Below, piece after piece: positions 44,263 to 53,500 of a DNA stretch of 64,000 nucleotides. The DNA is taken from positions 62,001-126,000 of the forward strand of contig JAFTOD010000004.1 in the NCBI GenBank assembly GCA_017451525.1, read 5' to 3'. Position 1 is the stretch's first letter; every line of letters begins with the position of its first letter. Under the pieces are notes generated by a model. It was not told the DNA's origin. It ran no database searches and worked only from the letters and a program-made list of their open reading frames with translations. The position numbers and the translations under genes are program-made. This DNA comes from Paludibacteraceae bacterium. Its GTDB lineage: Bacteria > Bacteroidota > Bacteroidia > Bacteroidales > Paludibacteraceae.

Positions 44263-46527
44263 TTATATTTTTATTATTTTATTTTCTGTCTTGCCAGATA
44301 GCAATATATCGGTGATAGGATCTTCTATCAATGTCTGAATAGCACGTTTCAGAGGACGCGCACCATACTTGCGATCGCGCGAACGCTCAAGCAACTGCTC
44401 TTTGGTCTTTTTTGTTAGTTGTAATTTGTAGCCCATTGCTTCCAAACGCAGTTTCAGTGGGTGTAATTCAAGCGTCAAAATCTGTGCCAAAGCATCGTCA
44501 TTTAATGGATGGAAAACAACTACATTATCCAATCGGTTGACAAATTCAGGTGGGAAAGTGCGATTCAGAGCTTTAGTAAGCATATGTTCTGATTGCTTTT
44601 CGTCGATTTCATCAGCATTGAAGCCAACACCAGCACCAAATTCATTCAGCTGACGTGTGCCAACATTGCTTGTCATAATAATGATGGTGTTGCGAAAATC
44701 TACCACACGACCCTGACGATCTGTCAGGCGACCTTCATCCATGACTTGCAGTAGGATGTTAAAAATGTCAGCATGTGCTTTCTCTATCTCGTCAAAGAGT
44801 ACGATAGAATAGGGCTTGCGGCGTACGGCTTCTGTCAGTTTGCCTCCTTCCTCATGAGCAATGTATCCAGGAGGAGCGCCTACAAGCAGACTGACAGTGT
44901 GCTTCTCAATATATTCCGACATATCGAAACGAATAATTGCCTCTTTATTTCCAAACATCTCCTCTGCAAGGCATTGTGCTAAGTGTGTTTTACCTACGCC
45001 TGTAGGGCCGAGTAAAAAGAATGTGCCGATAGGCTTGTTGGGGTCGCGCAATCCGATACGCGAACGCTGTATTGCTTTCACGATGGTATCGATGGCTTTA
45101 TCTTGTCCCACAACGCGTTGCTTGAGCACATTATTCATATTACGCAATTGTTCGCCTTCAGCCTGCGCTACGCGCTGTACGGGTACGCCTGACATTCTGC
45201 TCACCACGAATGCTACATCCGCTTCGGTCACTTTGACCATTGTCTCATCGCCTTCTTGCTTTTTCGCCTGACTACCTTTCCACGCTCCAGCCTCATCCAT
45301 GGCATCAATTGTCTTATCTGGGAAGAAGCGGTCAGTAATATATCTGTCGGTCAGTTTTACACACGCGTGTAGTGCCTCTTCGGTATATTGCACATGATGG
45401 AAAGCTCCGTACATTTCGCTGATACGTGTCAGTACGGCATAGGTTTCTTCTGCCGATGTGGGTTGTACCATTACTTTTTGAAAACGACGCTCTAATGCAC
45501 CATCTTTCTCAATGGATTTGCGGTATTCGGAAATGGTAGTGGCACCGATGCATTGCACTTCACCTCGCGCTAAAGCGGGCTTGAGGATATTGGCTGCATC
45601 CAACGAACCTTGTGCATTTCCTGCTCCCATGATGGTGTGAATTTCATCCACAAAAAGGATGATTTCAGGATGTTTGTGCAGTTCGTTGATTACTGATTTC
45701 ATGCGCTCTTCAAACTGTCCGCGATAGGTTGTTCCTGCCACCATAGATGCAATGTCTAGCGACACGATGCGTTTGCCTGCCAATGTGGCTGTTTCACCGC
45801 TTTCAATGCGCAATGCCAATCCCTCTACAATGGCCGATTTACCTACACCAGGTTCACCGATGAGGATAGGATTGTTCTTCTTTCTGCGTGAGAGGATTTG
45901 TACTACGCGCTCTATTTCCGCTTGTCGTCCTACGACGGGATCAAGCTCTCCATTGCGTGCTTGTGCGGTCAGGTCACGACCATATTTATCCAAAGCGGGT
46001 GTGCCTGTTTTGCTAGTCTTGGTTCTTTGTTCTTGGCTCTTGGCTCCCCATTCAAGCGGTTGTTCTCCAGCAAACTCTGAATCAAGATTGCTACCATCTT
46101 GAGGCAATGGTTGTGGCTTAGGGTAAAGCCCTTCAATACGCTCATAATCAATACCAAACTGCTGCTCAATGAACATAGCAGGGTAGTTTACACGCTCGCG
46201 TAGTAAACCAAGTAGCAAGTGTACCGAACCACATTCTTCAGCGTGATAAATCTTGGCTTCGATTTGCATCAGTCGCAATATGCGTATGCTAGCGCGCGAC
46301 ATCTTTTGTGTTTCGTTGGTACTTGCTTGCATCAATCGTTCATCAATCGCACGTTTGAGTTCTACGGGATTCAATCCTGCTTGCATCAGTAGCTCGAATG
46401 CTTTGCCGTTAGCCAAGCGCAGAATACCCAACATCAAGTGGTCAGGCAGTACCTCGCTATTGCCCAATCGCTGTGCCTCTTGCTGAGCATAAAGGAGAAT
46501 AGTATTTAAATTATTTGTTTGTAGCAT
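44263..46527 (-). CDS. clpC: ClpC/ClpA-type AAA+ unfoldase of the Clp protease
   Basis: A 754-residue HSP100 protein with two AAA modules. N-terminal Clp_N repeats (to about residue 150), a spacer, AAA-1 with Walker [10 protein letters not shown] and Walker B ILFVDEIH, a short middle region (no long ClpB coiled coil), AAA-2 with [12 protein letters not shown] and [11 protein letters not shown], and the D2-small domain. With no ClpB-type middle domain it should feed ClpP. At 754 residues it is shorter than typical ClpC (about 810-850), closer to ClpA, and the symbol is a best choice between the two. It starts 14 bases after the porin stop. Confidence 0.85.
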   Translation of the reverse strand: MLQTNNLNTILLYAQQEAQRLGNSEVLPDHLMLGILRLANGKAFELLMQAGLNPVELKRAIDERLMQASTNETQKMSRASIRILRLMQIEAKIYHAEECGSVHLLLGLLRERVNYPAMFIEQQFGIDYERIEGLYPKPQPLPQDGSNLDSEFAGEQPLEWGAKSQEQRTKTSKTGTPALDKYGRDLTAQARNGELDPVVGRQAEIERVVQILSRRKKNNPILIGEPGVGKSAIVEGLALRIESGETATLAGKRIVSLDIASMVAGTTYRGQFEERMKSVINELHKHPEIILFVDEIHTIMGAGNAQGSLDAANILKPALARGEVQCIGATTISEYRKSIEKDGALERRFQKVMVQPTSAEETYAVLTRISEMYGAFHHVQYTEEALHACVKLTDRYITDRFFPDKTIDAMDEAGAWKGSQAKKQEGDETMVKVTEADVAFVVSRMSGVPVQRVAQAEGEQLRNMNNVLKQRVVGQDKAIDTIVKAIQRSRIGLRDPNKPIGTFFLLGPTGVGKTHLAQCLAEEMFGNKEAIIRFDMSEYIEKHTVSLLVGAPPGYIAHEEGGKLTEAVRRKPYSIVLFDEIEKAHADIFNILLQVMDEGRLTDRQGRVVDFRNTIIIMTSNVGTRQLNEFGAGVGFNADEIDEKQSEHMLTKALNRTFPPEFVNRLDNVVVFHPLNDDALAQILTLELHPLKLRLEAMGYKLQLTKKTKEQLLERSRDRKYGARPLKRAIQTLIEDPITDILLSGKTENKIIKI

Positions 46528-46541
46528 GATTGTCTAACTTC

Positions 46542-48569
46542 TTATTTGTAAAAATGCCATGCCAATCCCGCTCTGAACATGTCTGGTGCCATCGGATAAC
46601 CAGGCATCTCGAAATATTGTTTGTTCATGAACGAAGCGTTGAAATGCTGGTATTGGGCAAACAACTTCAGTCGCAAACTCTTCACATAGAAATTGGCATA
46701 TACATTCATTACGGGGTAATTGCCTACTTGTTCTTGGTCTTGCACGCAGAATTGTCCTAATGCGGGGTTTAGTATAGGGGCATAATATTTCGTAAAGAAT
46801 CGCATATCTACACCAATCTGCGTATCCAATGCCTTAAACCAACATCCGTGGTAGTAAAGATTGTGGTATAGGGTGATGGCTGGCAATGGTAGTTTATCCG
46901 ATGAGGTGTGTTGATAAACCACATGATTATCTAGATTCACCCATGGAGTGGTGATGTTGAGTTGCAAATCTGCTGCTAGCACTTGTATATTGCCATCTAC
47001 TTGTTTGGGAGTACCGTCGGTGGAGAAATAGATATGATTGGTAATATTCTCAAACGACACATTGAGTTTCGGCTTTACCCATGTGGTGGGATAGGCAATC
47101 TCTCCACTTACTTGTAATCGTAGAGGTCGCTGAAAGTCATTATCCCAACGGTAGTGATTACTGCGGTAGTGCGTCAAATAGTAGTCAGGAGTCTCATTTC
47201 GGAAGAATGCTTTGGCGGTGATTGTCATTGAGTCTTTGCCCAAACGGAAGCCTGCGTCCACATGTCCGTTTACTTGAAATTCGCCCAACTTATGCCCTAA
47301 CAAGCACACGTTACCGTCAAAGCCATAGTGAATATATTGACCACGGTGTTTGTATAGTGCACCTCCCACATAGGTGTTGTTGGTCCATCGGGCTCCGAAT
47401 AAGGTGTCTGGCATAAGGTGCAATGTGTTGAGCATCACGTCGTTATAAGAGTTGGCTTGTGGAAATGCGTTGAGGTTTACAATGTTTTCTGTCTGTCCGA
47501 TAGCAGTGGTGTGACGCTGACATTCGTTCATAGCATATACCATCGCTCCAAAGTGCAGCCACGTATTGAATTCCTCTTCAAAGGTGACAGCCAAGGTGTT
47601 CTTGATGGTAAGACATGCTGCGGAGTCGTTTGTTGCGATGGGGTTGCGATATTGATTAGGAAGAATACTTTGTGTGGCAGATTTCTCTACGTACCTTTTT
47701 GTGCCGTCGGTTACTTCAAATATATGACGGAAGGTAGTAACAGGTACATACTCAATCTTGATGGAGTCTTTCTTTACCCAATTGCCTTCTTCATCGCGTT
47801 CGCGGTAGTTCACTTTGCGTTCACGTTCAACGCAGATACTATAGTAGTGATTTAGATACCCTGACAAATAGCGCAATGCCGACATACCCTGCATTCTTAC
47901 TGGCATATCCTCAGGTTTGAGTACGCCTTGTAGATCAGCGGGATTCTGCAAACCGCCATTCTCGAAGTTGCTCAGCGTGTTCCACGTGAAGGATGATTGC
48001 AGCGAATAGTGATCGCCGTTGTATGAGCCAAACACCGAACCAAACACCGTCTTGCCTTCTTGATTGGCAAATCGTCCGTACGAGTTGAGGTAGTCAATAG
48101 TCATACCCAGATTGGTGCGACGAGTGACGTTACCCGTGAAAGAAAAACTGATATCATTTTGGTCAAGGTTGGTGACAAAACCTTTTTTGTACGCAATGGT
48201 GGAGTAGGGAGTGGTGGTGTGGTAGTATTTGACTTGTTGCGGTGTGATAATGTATGGGGTGTAGGCATCAGCGAACAAAAAGTCGGTTGTCTTTTTTCGC
48301 GCGAAATAGATGCGTGACTGATTGGGTGATATGAGATTGGAGTTGCTAACGTTGGAAATAGAATAATCGTTCAAACGATCACGCATAGGGAAATGCATAT
48401 ATGAGGAGTCAATCCCTGCCAATGTATCAGCCACGCCTGTCCATTGGTCAAGTTGCCATGCTCGTATGATGGTAGGCACAGGCTTGTCTGCAGCAGAAAG
48501 ACAACAAACACTACATAAGGTCATTATGCAGACAATAATACAGTGCAATATGTGATTACTTTTCGTCAA
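46542..48569 (-). CDS. Putative Bacteroidota porin (Porin_10-like)
   Basis: A 675-residue predicted outer membrane beta-barrel. Signal peptide ends near ...VCCLSAADKP (about residue 27). The rest is built of alternating strands, many with aromatic belts (for example SFSFTGNVTRRTNLGMTI and GSVFGSYNGDHYSLQSSF), and the C-terminus MFRAGLAWHFYK ends in an aromatic-rich strand. The family is large in Bacteroidota and largely uncharacterised, known as putative porins. It has its own promoter and is followed after 14 bases by clpC. Confidence 0.75.
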   Translation of the reverse strand: MTKSNHILHCIIVCIMTLCSVCCLSAADKPVPTIIRAWQLDQWTGVADTLAGIDSSYMHFPMRDRLNDYSISNVSNSNLISPNQSRIYFARKKTTDFLFADAYTPYIITPQQVKYYHTTTPYSTIAYKKGFVTNLDQNDISFSFTGNVTRRTNLGMTIDYLNSYGRFANQEGKTVFGSVFGSYNGDHYSLQSSFTWNTLSNFENGGLQNPADLQGVLKPEDMPVRMQGMSALRYLSGYLNHYYSICVERERKVNYRERDEEGNWVKKDSIKIEYVPVTTFRHIFEVTDGTKRYVEKSATQSILPNQYRNPIATNDSAACLTIKNTLAVTFEEEFNTWLHFGAMVYAMNECQRHTTAIGQTENIVNLNAFPQANSYNDVMLNTLHLMPDTLFGARWTNNTYVGGALYKHRGQYIHYGFDGNVCLLGHKLGEFQVNGHVDAGFRLGKDSMTITAKAFFRNETPDYYLTHYRSNHYRWDNDFQRPLRLQVSGEIAYPTTWVKPKLNVSFENITNHIYFSTDGTPKQVDGNIQVLAADLQLNITTPWVNLDNHVVYQHTSSDKLPLPAITLYHNLYYHGCWFKALDTQIGVDMRFFTKYYAPILNPALGQFCVQDQEQVGNYPVMNVYANFYVKSLRLKLFAQYQHFNASFMNKQYFEMPGYPMAPDMFRAGLAWHFYK

Positions 48570-48615
48570 GTTCTTTAATGATGAATGCTAAAAGCATTCT
48601 ACCGCAAATTAGCGT

Positions 48616-48647
48616 GCAAAGGTACAAAAAAAAAAGTATATGCGCAA
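48616..48647 (-). promoter_or_regulatory. Promoter of the porin-clpC-trxA genes
   Basis: Minus strand: TTG (48647-48645), 20-base spacer, TACCTTTGC (48624-48616). Confidence 0.83.
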
Positions 48648-48915
48648 GAAAATAGTGTTTTTATTGTATCAGGTACTATATTTTGTTTATTTTAACATGG
48701 TAGTTGTTAATGCCCCAATAGAAAACATGTCTGCAGAAGAAGCTTTGGTATAAAAAGTGTGAGCATAAAAAAAACGAGTGGATATCCCGCTCGTTTTTTT
48801 ACATGGTGGGTTCATTTACTTAAAGGTTTTACTACTCAAACTCGATGACCAAGTTATTGAATAGTTGCTTTTTGCCACCCTAATAATGCAGATTTTTTTG
48901 CATTTGTAGGAAGGA
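48648..48915. other. Intergenic stretch
   Basis: Apart from the terminator at 48774-48799 I see nothing here: no gene-like frame, no repeat. Confidence 0.35.
48768..48799. terminator. Terminator between the split lipoprotein gene and the porin gene
   Basis: ACGAGTGG-ATAT-CCCGCTCGT with A-run before and T-run after, so it works in both directions. On the minus strand it ends the transcript of the 48916-49787 genes. Confidence 0.8.
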
Positions 48916-49311
48916 TTATTCTATCATCCACAATGCATTGCTATAGTAAGCTACTCCTGCATAAGCACTCATTTGTAATTTGTCGTACTCATTGATTTGC
49001 GCAGTATTTACGATATTCAAATATTCAGTTATATAACTATGCATAGTAGAAATATTCATTGGTAATACTGTATGGCGGAATTGCAAGTAGGCATTTCTAA
49101 CATTAACACTCATCGCTGCTTGCCTCTCCATATCTATATTTTCGGGATTTAACAAGGCATTTATTATATCATATGGAGGTACTATTGAATATAACTGTTG
49201 ATATTTTTGGATAAATGCCTGTGTTATTTGACTATCTGTCTTGCCAGTGGGATCAAAGTGTGAATTTAACATTGCAGCTAATAGTTGATTATGTTCTTTT
49301 CCTATTTGCAC
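48916..49311 (-). CDS. Downstream half of a frameshifted secreted-protein gene
   Basis: A 131-residue open frame that begins with GTG (49311), overlapping the previous frame by ten bases. It has no signal peptide and starts in QIGKEHNQLLAAML, the kind of IG-HN segment found inside, not at the start of, Bacteroidales secreted proteins. I think it is the C-terminal half of the gene beginning at 49787, cut off by a frameshift at the CATG CATG CGTG stretch. Independent translation by coupling at the GTG is the alternative. Function unknown. Confidence 0.5.
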   Translation of the reverse strand: MQIGKEHNQLLAAMLNSHFDPTGKTDSQITQAFIQKYQQLYSIVPPYDIINALLNPENIDMERQAAMSVNVRNAYLQFRHTVLPMNISTMHSYITEYLNIVNTAQINEYDKLQMSAYAGVAYYSNALWMIE

Positions 49312-49787
49312 GCATGCATGTGCGTTAGGTCCGTAATACTTTTAATATTGCGAATAGTGATGAGTTGCGATTCTCCTGCTTTTCTAAAAGCAAGATAAGA
49401 ACGCACGGCTCCCATGATAACAATGCCTGGTATCGCTATTTGGATATTTCCTATGGATAATGTCCTAGTGATTTCTATCCCGCGTAGTGCACCAAATACA
49501 TCGTGGCATACAAGACTATCATATTTAAACTCCGTTAGGTCTGGATCAATATACTGATTTGTTCTAGCGTTATTATTTGTTGATGATATATATGATGTAT
49601 TCAAAGAATCTAGCGCAATATATAAACTTGCCCAATCATCTTCGCTGCCTTGCTCGTGTGAGGCATATTGAACTAACTTTTTTGGATGAATGTCTGGATT
49701 GTTTGTGTCCGTTGAGCATGCAACAATCACTACTCCCATCACGATTACACTTAATATGCTAATTGTTGTCAAGATTATCTTTTTCAT
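49302..49787 (-). CDS. Lipoprotein, upstream half of a frameshifted gene
   Basis: A 161-residue frame with a lipoprotein signal (IVACS, Cys24). Residues ~115-140 (DVFGALRGIEITR, then IPGIVIMGAVRSYLAF) resemble the glycine/alanine-rich middle of Bacteroidales secreted proteins that continue into an HN-containing C-terminal half. That half is found in the next frame (48916-49311). Inserting one CATG unit at the junction near 49315 would join the two into a protein of about 290 residues. No function known. Confidence 0.55.
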   Translation of the reverse strand: MKKIILTTISILSVIVMGVVIVACSTDTNNPDIHPKKLVQYASHEQGSEDDWASLYIALDSLNTSYISSTNNNARTNQYIDPDLTEFKYDSLVCHDVFGALRGIEITRTLSIGNIQIAIPGIVIMGAVRSYLAFRKAGESQLITIRNIKSITDLTHMHACK

Positions 49788-49884
49788 AAACTCCTAAATT
49801 TAATAAGTGATTAAAATAAAATTAAGTAAGTAATGGCTGACAAATCTAATATCTAATTAGTTGCAATTTGTCTGTATGAAGTAA

Positions 49885-50262
49885 TTATTCTATATTAAAC
49901 TCACCAGCCATTACTGTACCTGATTCTGAATAGATATATAGTTCGTAATTTCCTGATTGAGGAATATACATATTTGTTTCACCTACAAACTCCTCTTCCT
50001 CCACCACTTCGCCTGTTCTCTGATTGATTACCTCAGTATACGCATGTACACTTGCGTCTGCTCCTATGAATAATTGGTTGCCATCAATGGACGCGTGGAA
50101 TTCTGTTTGACCAATGGGTTTAATCTCATCTTTTTCATCTTCACTATCCCATGGAAGCATAGTAGCCATTTCGGTTAAGATAATTTCTTGTGCCGTCATC
50201 ATTTCGGCGCGGGCATTGCACATTCCTAAAATACACAATGTGAAAATAATTAATTTTTTCAT
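49885..50262 (-). CDS. Small secreted protein, DUF3244-like
   Basis: A 125-residue secreted protein with a signal peptide (1-~19, CNARA). The C-terminal ~75 residues (SIDGNQLFIGADASVHAYTE, then MYIPQSGNYELYIYSESGTV) fit a small beta-sandwich of the DUF3244 type, in which a peptide of this shape is added to the surface or periplasm. The N-terminal linker is acidic (SEDEKDE). Own promoter. Function unknown. Confidence 0.6.
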   Translation of the reverse strand: MKKLIIFTLCILGMCNARAEMMTAQEIILTEMATMLPWDSEDEKDEIKPIGQTEFHASIDGNQLFIGADASVHAYTEVINQRTGEVVEEEEFVGETNMYIPQSGNYELYIYSESGTVMAGEFNIE

Positions 50263-50319
50263 ACTTGTAATTTTTTAGTGGTTAATAATGTTAGTTAGTT
50301 GTTGTTTTCAAATTGCGGT

Positions 50320-50351
50320 GCAAAGGTACTGCCATTTTGGAATGTGCACAA
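50320..50351 (-). promoter_or_regulatory. Promoter of the DUF3244-like gene
   Basis: Minus strand: TTG (50351-50349), 20-base spacer, TACCTTTGC (50328-50320). Confidence 0.82.
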
Positions 50352-50372
50352 AAAATCTGGCGCACAAACAAA

Positions 50373-50409
50373 AACTTGCAACTGCTTAATAATAAAGCAA
50401 TTGCAAGTT
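50373..50409 (-). terminator. Terminator of the TPR-HTH regulator gene
   Basis: AACTTGCAA and GCTT on one side pair with AAGC and TTGCAAGTT on the other; on the minus strand the hairpin is followed by TTTTG. It overlaps the upstream edge of the DUF3244-like promoter. Confidence 0.75.
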
Positions 50410-50446
50410 TCTTCTGCGCACAAGTGCTAAAAATGGACTATTTTAC

Positions 50447-51898
50447 TCAATCAGAGATAGCCATTTCAACTAAAAAATCATACAGATTTGCAGCAGTTGT
50501 ACCTATTTTTTTTGCTGTCCGTTGCTTGAAGGTACGAATGCCTACTGCTGAATAAATCATATATTCTGCTAATACTTTTGTGCTAATATCGTAGTATAGC
50601 AGACAATATACGCACAAACGTATCTCTTTTTCTGACAATTTTTTCTCTGTTAACTTATCCAACAAACCAAGCAGAGATTGATTCAATTCATTACGAAATA
50701 CACTATAATCATTCCATTTCTTATCGGGTTTAGGATGGCGTGTTCGAACTAACTCGATATGCGACATTAATGCATTGTGACGCTGTTGGCGTTGCTCTTC
50801 TATTGTTTGTTGGTATTCTTCTTCAGCCGATTGCAATGCCTCTACTTGGGCATCTACATGCTTTTTCTTCTTGCGCCAATACCAAAGTATGCCTGATACT
50901 GCCAACACAAGGACAATAACGAGCGTACTATATCCAACAACTCGCCATATAAAGGTTTTGCAATAGTATAAATAATCTTGAAATACTTGTATCGCATTTA
51001 GAGAGTCGATAGTTTCTGCTTCTAATTTGCGCTTCTCGTCCATTCGCAAACCAGCAAGACTATCTGCAGCGTGTATATTGTCATGTAAAATGGCATATTT
51101 ATGTAGAATATAGTAAGCACTTACTTTATCATCATATACATTAAAACTATTGACTACTTTCTCTGCATAATATGCAGCGGAATCCATTTGACCTAAATCA
51201 TAAAAGGCACCTGCAATCTTGATAGCGCGATAGGATGTCGTTATAGGAGTTTGTTGTATGTAATAAATAATCGAATCAGGTGTATACTCAGTCTCTTGGT
51301 AGTAGAAATAAATAACACGAACATCATTGAGAAACCAACGATAACTATCATCAAATGAATAGCTTGCAGCCATCTTCCATAAACTATCTGCTTCTGTAAA
51401 TTGTTTTGACGCACACTTAATCATGCAAATAGTCAATAATCCATTTGCATAATACCATTCATTGCCACTTCTCTCGAACTCCTCCAATGCGCGCTCATAA
51501 AACAATAGTGACAAACAATCTTGATTGTAGTTCGCACATATTCCAGCCATACATGAGTTTACTCGTCCCCGATAAAGTGGTTCGTCTATTTTCAGCCAGT
51601 CGGCTTCAATATAACATTCTGCTGCACGTTCTATTTGCGCATAATTTCTCTGCAAGTTTCGTCCCATATAGTAGTAGGCTTTAGCCAATGTGTTGCGTTT
51701 GAATGTTCTACCTAATGGATTATTCAGTGCACGAATAGTTTGGCGCAATGCCACTGTATCATCATAAATCACATGTTGTGTGACATCTAAACTATCAGCC
51801 ATGGCAATAACTGCTTCTGCTTTTTGCCATTGAGTACACGATGTGCAAAACCATATTAATGGAATGAGTAGTAAGTATATTTGCTTCATCCGTTTCAT
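50447..51898 (-). CDS. Membrane-anchored TPR / HTH one-component regulator
   Basis: A 483-residue protein. A lipobox-like signal (FCTSC, Cys21) is followed by tetratricopeptide-type helices (about residues 25-300: AKAYYYMGRNLQRN, AECYIEADWL, SLLFYERALEEFERSG), a membrane helix (316-338), a coiled coil (about 345-385) and a C-terminal helix-turn-helix region of the LuxR-like kind (LSEKEIRLCVYCLLYYDIST, then RTFKQRTAKKIGTTAANLYD). The layout puts the TPRs outside the inner membrane and the HTH inside, so an extracytoplasmic signal could act directly on transcription. Own promoter and terminator. A truncated paralogue lies 1.3 kb upstream. Confidence 0.78.
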   Translation of the reverse strand: MKRMKQIYLLLIPLIWFCTSCTQWQKAEAVIAMADSLDVTQHVIYDDTVALRQTIRALNNPLGRTFKRNTLAKAYYYMGRNLQRNYAQIERAAECYIEADWLKIDEPLYRGRVNSCMAGICANYNQDCLSLLFYERALEEFERSGNEWYYANGLLTICMIKCASKQFTEADSLWKMAASYSFDDSYRWFLNDVRVIYFYYQETEYTPDSIIYYIQQTPITTSYRAIKIAGAFYDLGQMDSAAYYAEKVVNSFNVYDDKVSAYYILHKYAILHDNIHAADSLAGLRMDEKRKLEAETIDSLNAIQVFQDYLYYCKTFIWRVVGYSTLVIVLVLAVSGILWYWRKKKKHVDAQVEALQSAEEEYQQTIEEQRQQRHNALMSHIELVRTRHPKPDKKWNDYSVFRNELNQSLLGLLDKLTEKKLSEKEIRLCVYCLLYYDISTKVLAEYMIYSAVGIRTFKQRTAKKIGTTAANLYDFLVEMAISD

Positions 51899-51918
51899 TC
51901 AAACTAACTATTTCGCGA

Positions 51919-51949
51919 CAAAGGTACTACTTTTTTTTGATATATGCAA
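51919..51949 (-). promoter_or_regulatory. Promoter of the TPR-HTH regulator gene
   Basis: Minus strand: TTG (51949-51947), 20-base spacer, TACCTTTG (51926-51919). Confidence 0.82.
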
Positions 51950-52045
51950 TTTTGTCATTAGGTCTCACGATTTTTGCATTGCTGTGCGGGCTATGGCAGC
52001 CCTTGTGCTACAAGATTTCTTAAGCAAATAACAGGACCTCTAATA

Positions 52046-52089
52046 AAATAAATACGCCTTGCACTACTTTGTGCAAGGCGTATTTATTT
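52046..52089 (-). terminator. Very strong terminator of the small lipoprotein gene
   Basis: A perfect 19-bp inverted repeat (52046-52064 with 52071-52089; core TACGCCTTGCAC / GTGCAAGGCGTA) with loop TACTTT, 18 bases past the stop at 52107. Confidence 0.88.
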
Positions 52090-52106
52090 GACATTTTTTG
52101 CTAAAA

Positions 52107-52559
52107 CTACTCATTCGCCACAGACACTCTAAGAATTTCTTCAACAAAATCAGGAAGTAAAGTATAGTCGTAACAGCTATGCTCGTATTTAATAGAAGAT
52201 GAACTGCTACTACTATAACCTAAATGGTGCATATAATTATCCACATCCGACAAGAACGTTTGATACTGTTCTGGTACGGTATATATGGTGTCTAATAGAC
52301 CAATTTTAAGTACTGGATCAAACAAACTAAATGTCCAATTCATACCCGTACAACCAACAAATTTTCCGTCTTTAACTTCAACATGACACAAGTATGTTCT
52401 TTGCAAAGGAACCAAATGTACAGAATCTCTATCGTTGTAGAGGGTAATTGGTACATTCACATGACTAGTAATAAACGCTACTGACTCTGGTTCGCGAATA
52501 CACGATGTGCAACTTACTACGATTGCTAACATGAGCAATGAAAAATGAATTTTCTTCAT
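52107..52559 (-). CDS. Small lipoprotein of unknown function
   Basis: A 150-residue lipoprotein; the signal ends in SCTSC, with either Cys17 or Cys20 as the anchor. The mature part has a run of six serines (about residues 116-121) between two mixed regions and no domain I recognise. It is bounded by a perfect terminator and two tandem promoters, so it is probably expressed and regulated. Nothing in the sequence hints at a partner except its position in a cluster of regulators and secreted proteins. Confidence 0.6.
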   Translation of the reverse strand: MKKIHFSLLMLAIVVSCTSCIREPESVAFITSHVNVPITLYNDRDSVHLVPLQRTYLCHVEVKDGKFVGCTGMNWTFSLFDPVLKIGLLDTIYTVPEQYQTFLSDVDNYMHHLGYSSSSSSSIKYEHSCYDYTLLPDFVEEILRVSVANE

Positions 52560-52592
52560 AACTTAATGATTTTAAAGGATTGTTGTTTGTTT

Positions 52593-52623
52593 GCAAAAGT
52601 AGTAAGTTTTATCCCATAGGCAA
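52593..52623 (-). promoter_or_regulatory. Proximal promoter of the small lipoprotein gene
   Basis: Minus strand: TTG (52623-52621), 19-base spacer, TACTTTTGC (52601-52593). Confidence 0.7.
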
Positions 52624-52647
52624 TACGTGTTTTTAAGAATTCGACTA

Positions 52648-52678
52648 CAAAGGTAGTGATTTTCTTTGGTTTATGCAA
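52648..52678 (-). promoter_or_regulatory. Distal promoter of the small lipoprotein gene
   Basis: Minus strand: TTG (52678-52676), 20-base spacer, TACCTTTG (52655-52648). It is 54-55 bases upstream of the first, giving two start points for one gene. Confidence 0.75.
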
Positions 52679-52697
52679 ATAAAAGAGTAAAAAATAT

Positions 52698-53195
52698 TTA
52701 ATTTTTCTCTTGAATCTCGGCGATTGTGTTGAAAACGCTGTTGTCTTTTATGCTCACCACGATGGGCATTTTGTTTTTGCGGGTGATGATGCAGACATCC
52801 ATAGGGTCGGTGATTAAAGACAAGTGTTTGCCACATTCTTTAGAAGTAAACAATCCCAGATTGCCAAAGAAACCGCCAGCTCCTGCAATACGGCTGGACT
52901 GGATGCCATGAGGATAGTGCTCAATCTTCTCGATTTCATCGGCAGGAATGTTGATCTTCCAAGCAAGGAGGTGTATATTAATCTCCTCTGTTGTTACCGT
53001 TAGTTTGCGTGGGATGAGCACCATACAACTGAGTAGGGCAATAGCCACAATCACGAAGGTGACCAATAGCATCACTTGCTTGGTCGTGTACCATTGATAA
53101 GCCATATAAATCATTGCAACTATGATGATTATCAAGGCAAGCAGAGTAATCCACTTAATAGGATGAGATAGAGGAAGGAAATGGGTGGTTTTCAT
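52698..53195 (-). CDS. Membrane protein with PH-like domain
   Basis: A 165-residue protein with two N-terminal membrane helices (about residues 14-33 and 41-61) followed by a bacterial PH-like domain (KLTVTTEEINIHLLAWKINI, PADEIEKIEHYPHG, the C-terminal strands PIVVSIKD and a closing helix). PH-like domains of this kind occur in small uncharacterised Bacteroidota membrane proteins. The start overlaps the stop of the HTH frame (ATGA), so the two are translated from one message. Confidence 0.68.
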   Translation of the reverse strand: MKTTHFLPLSHPIKWITLLALIIIIVAMIYMAYQWYTTKQVMLLVTFVIVAIALLSCMVLIPRKLTVTTEEINIHLLAWKINIPADEIEKIEHYPHGIQSSRIAGAGGFFGNLGLFTSKECGKHLSLITDPMDVCIITRKNKMPIVVSIKDNSVFNTIAEIQEKN

Positions 53196-53485
53196 AAGGC
53201 AGATAATTTTGAGCTTGTATTGTCGTTGTATAGATATGTAATAACATCGTTTTGCAGGTGTTGGTACAAATTGGCAGAAGACACACCTAATTTATGAGCA
53301 ATGCGCTGTTTGTAGTTGCGTATGCTTTTTTCGGAGTAGCAGATATATTGCGCTATCTCATCTAAAGTTAGGTGAGGATAAACGAGGAGATAGGTGCAGA
53401 ATTGCACCTCGCGTTCTGCTAATTGTGTGCGACTTTCGAATGATGCTATCCAATTATTGAGCTGAGCGTCAATATCTTGGAGCAT
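53192..53485 (-). CDS. HTH half of a regulator interrupted by an amber codon
   Basis: A 97-residue frame with a LuxR-like helix-turn-helix (LTLDEIAQYICYSEKSIRNY, then KQRIAHKLGVSSANLYQ). It lies in the same frame as 53501-53767 and is separated from it by one TAG and five sense codons. Aligned without gaps to the C-terminus of the 483-residue regulator, the TAG stands where that protein has Trp, so a single TGG-to-TAG change explains the split. As it stands it could be a small soluble DNA-binding protein starting at the ATG at 53485, co-translated with the PH-like protein. Confidence 0.65.
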   Translation of the reverse strand: MLQDIDAQLNNWIASFESRTQLAEREVQFCTYLLVYPHLTLDEIAQYICYSEKSIRNYKQRIAHKLGVSSANLYQHLQNDVITYLYNDNTSSKLSAL

Positions 53486-53500
53486 GGAGTGATAGTTTGT

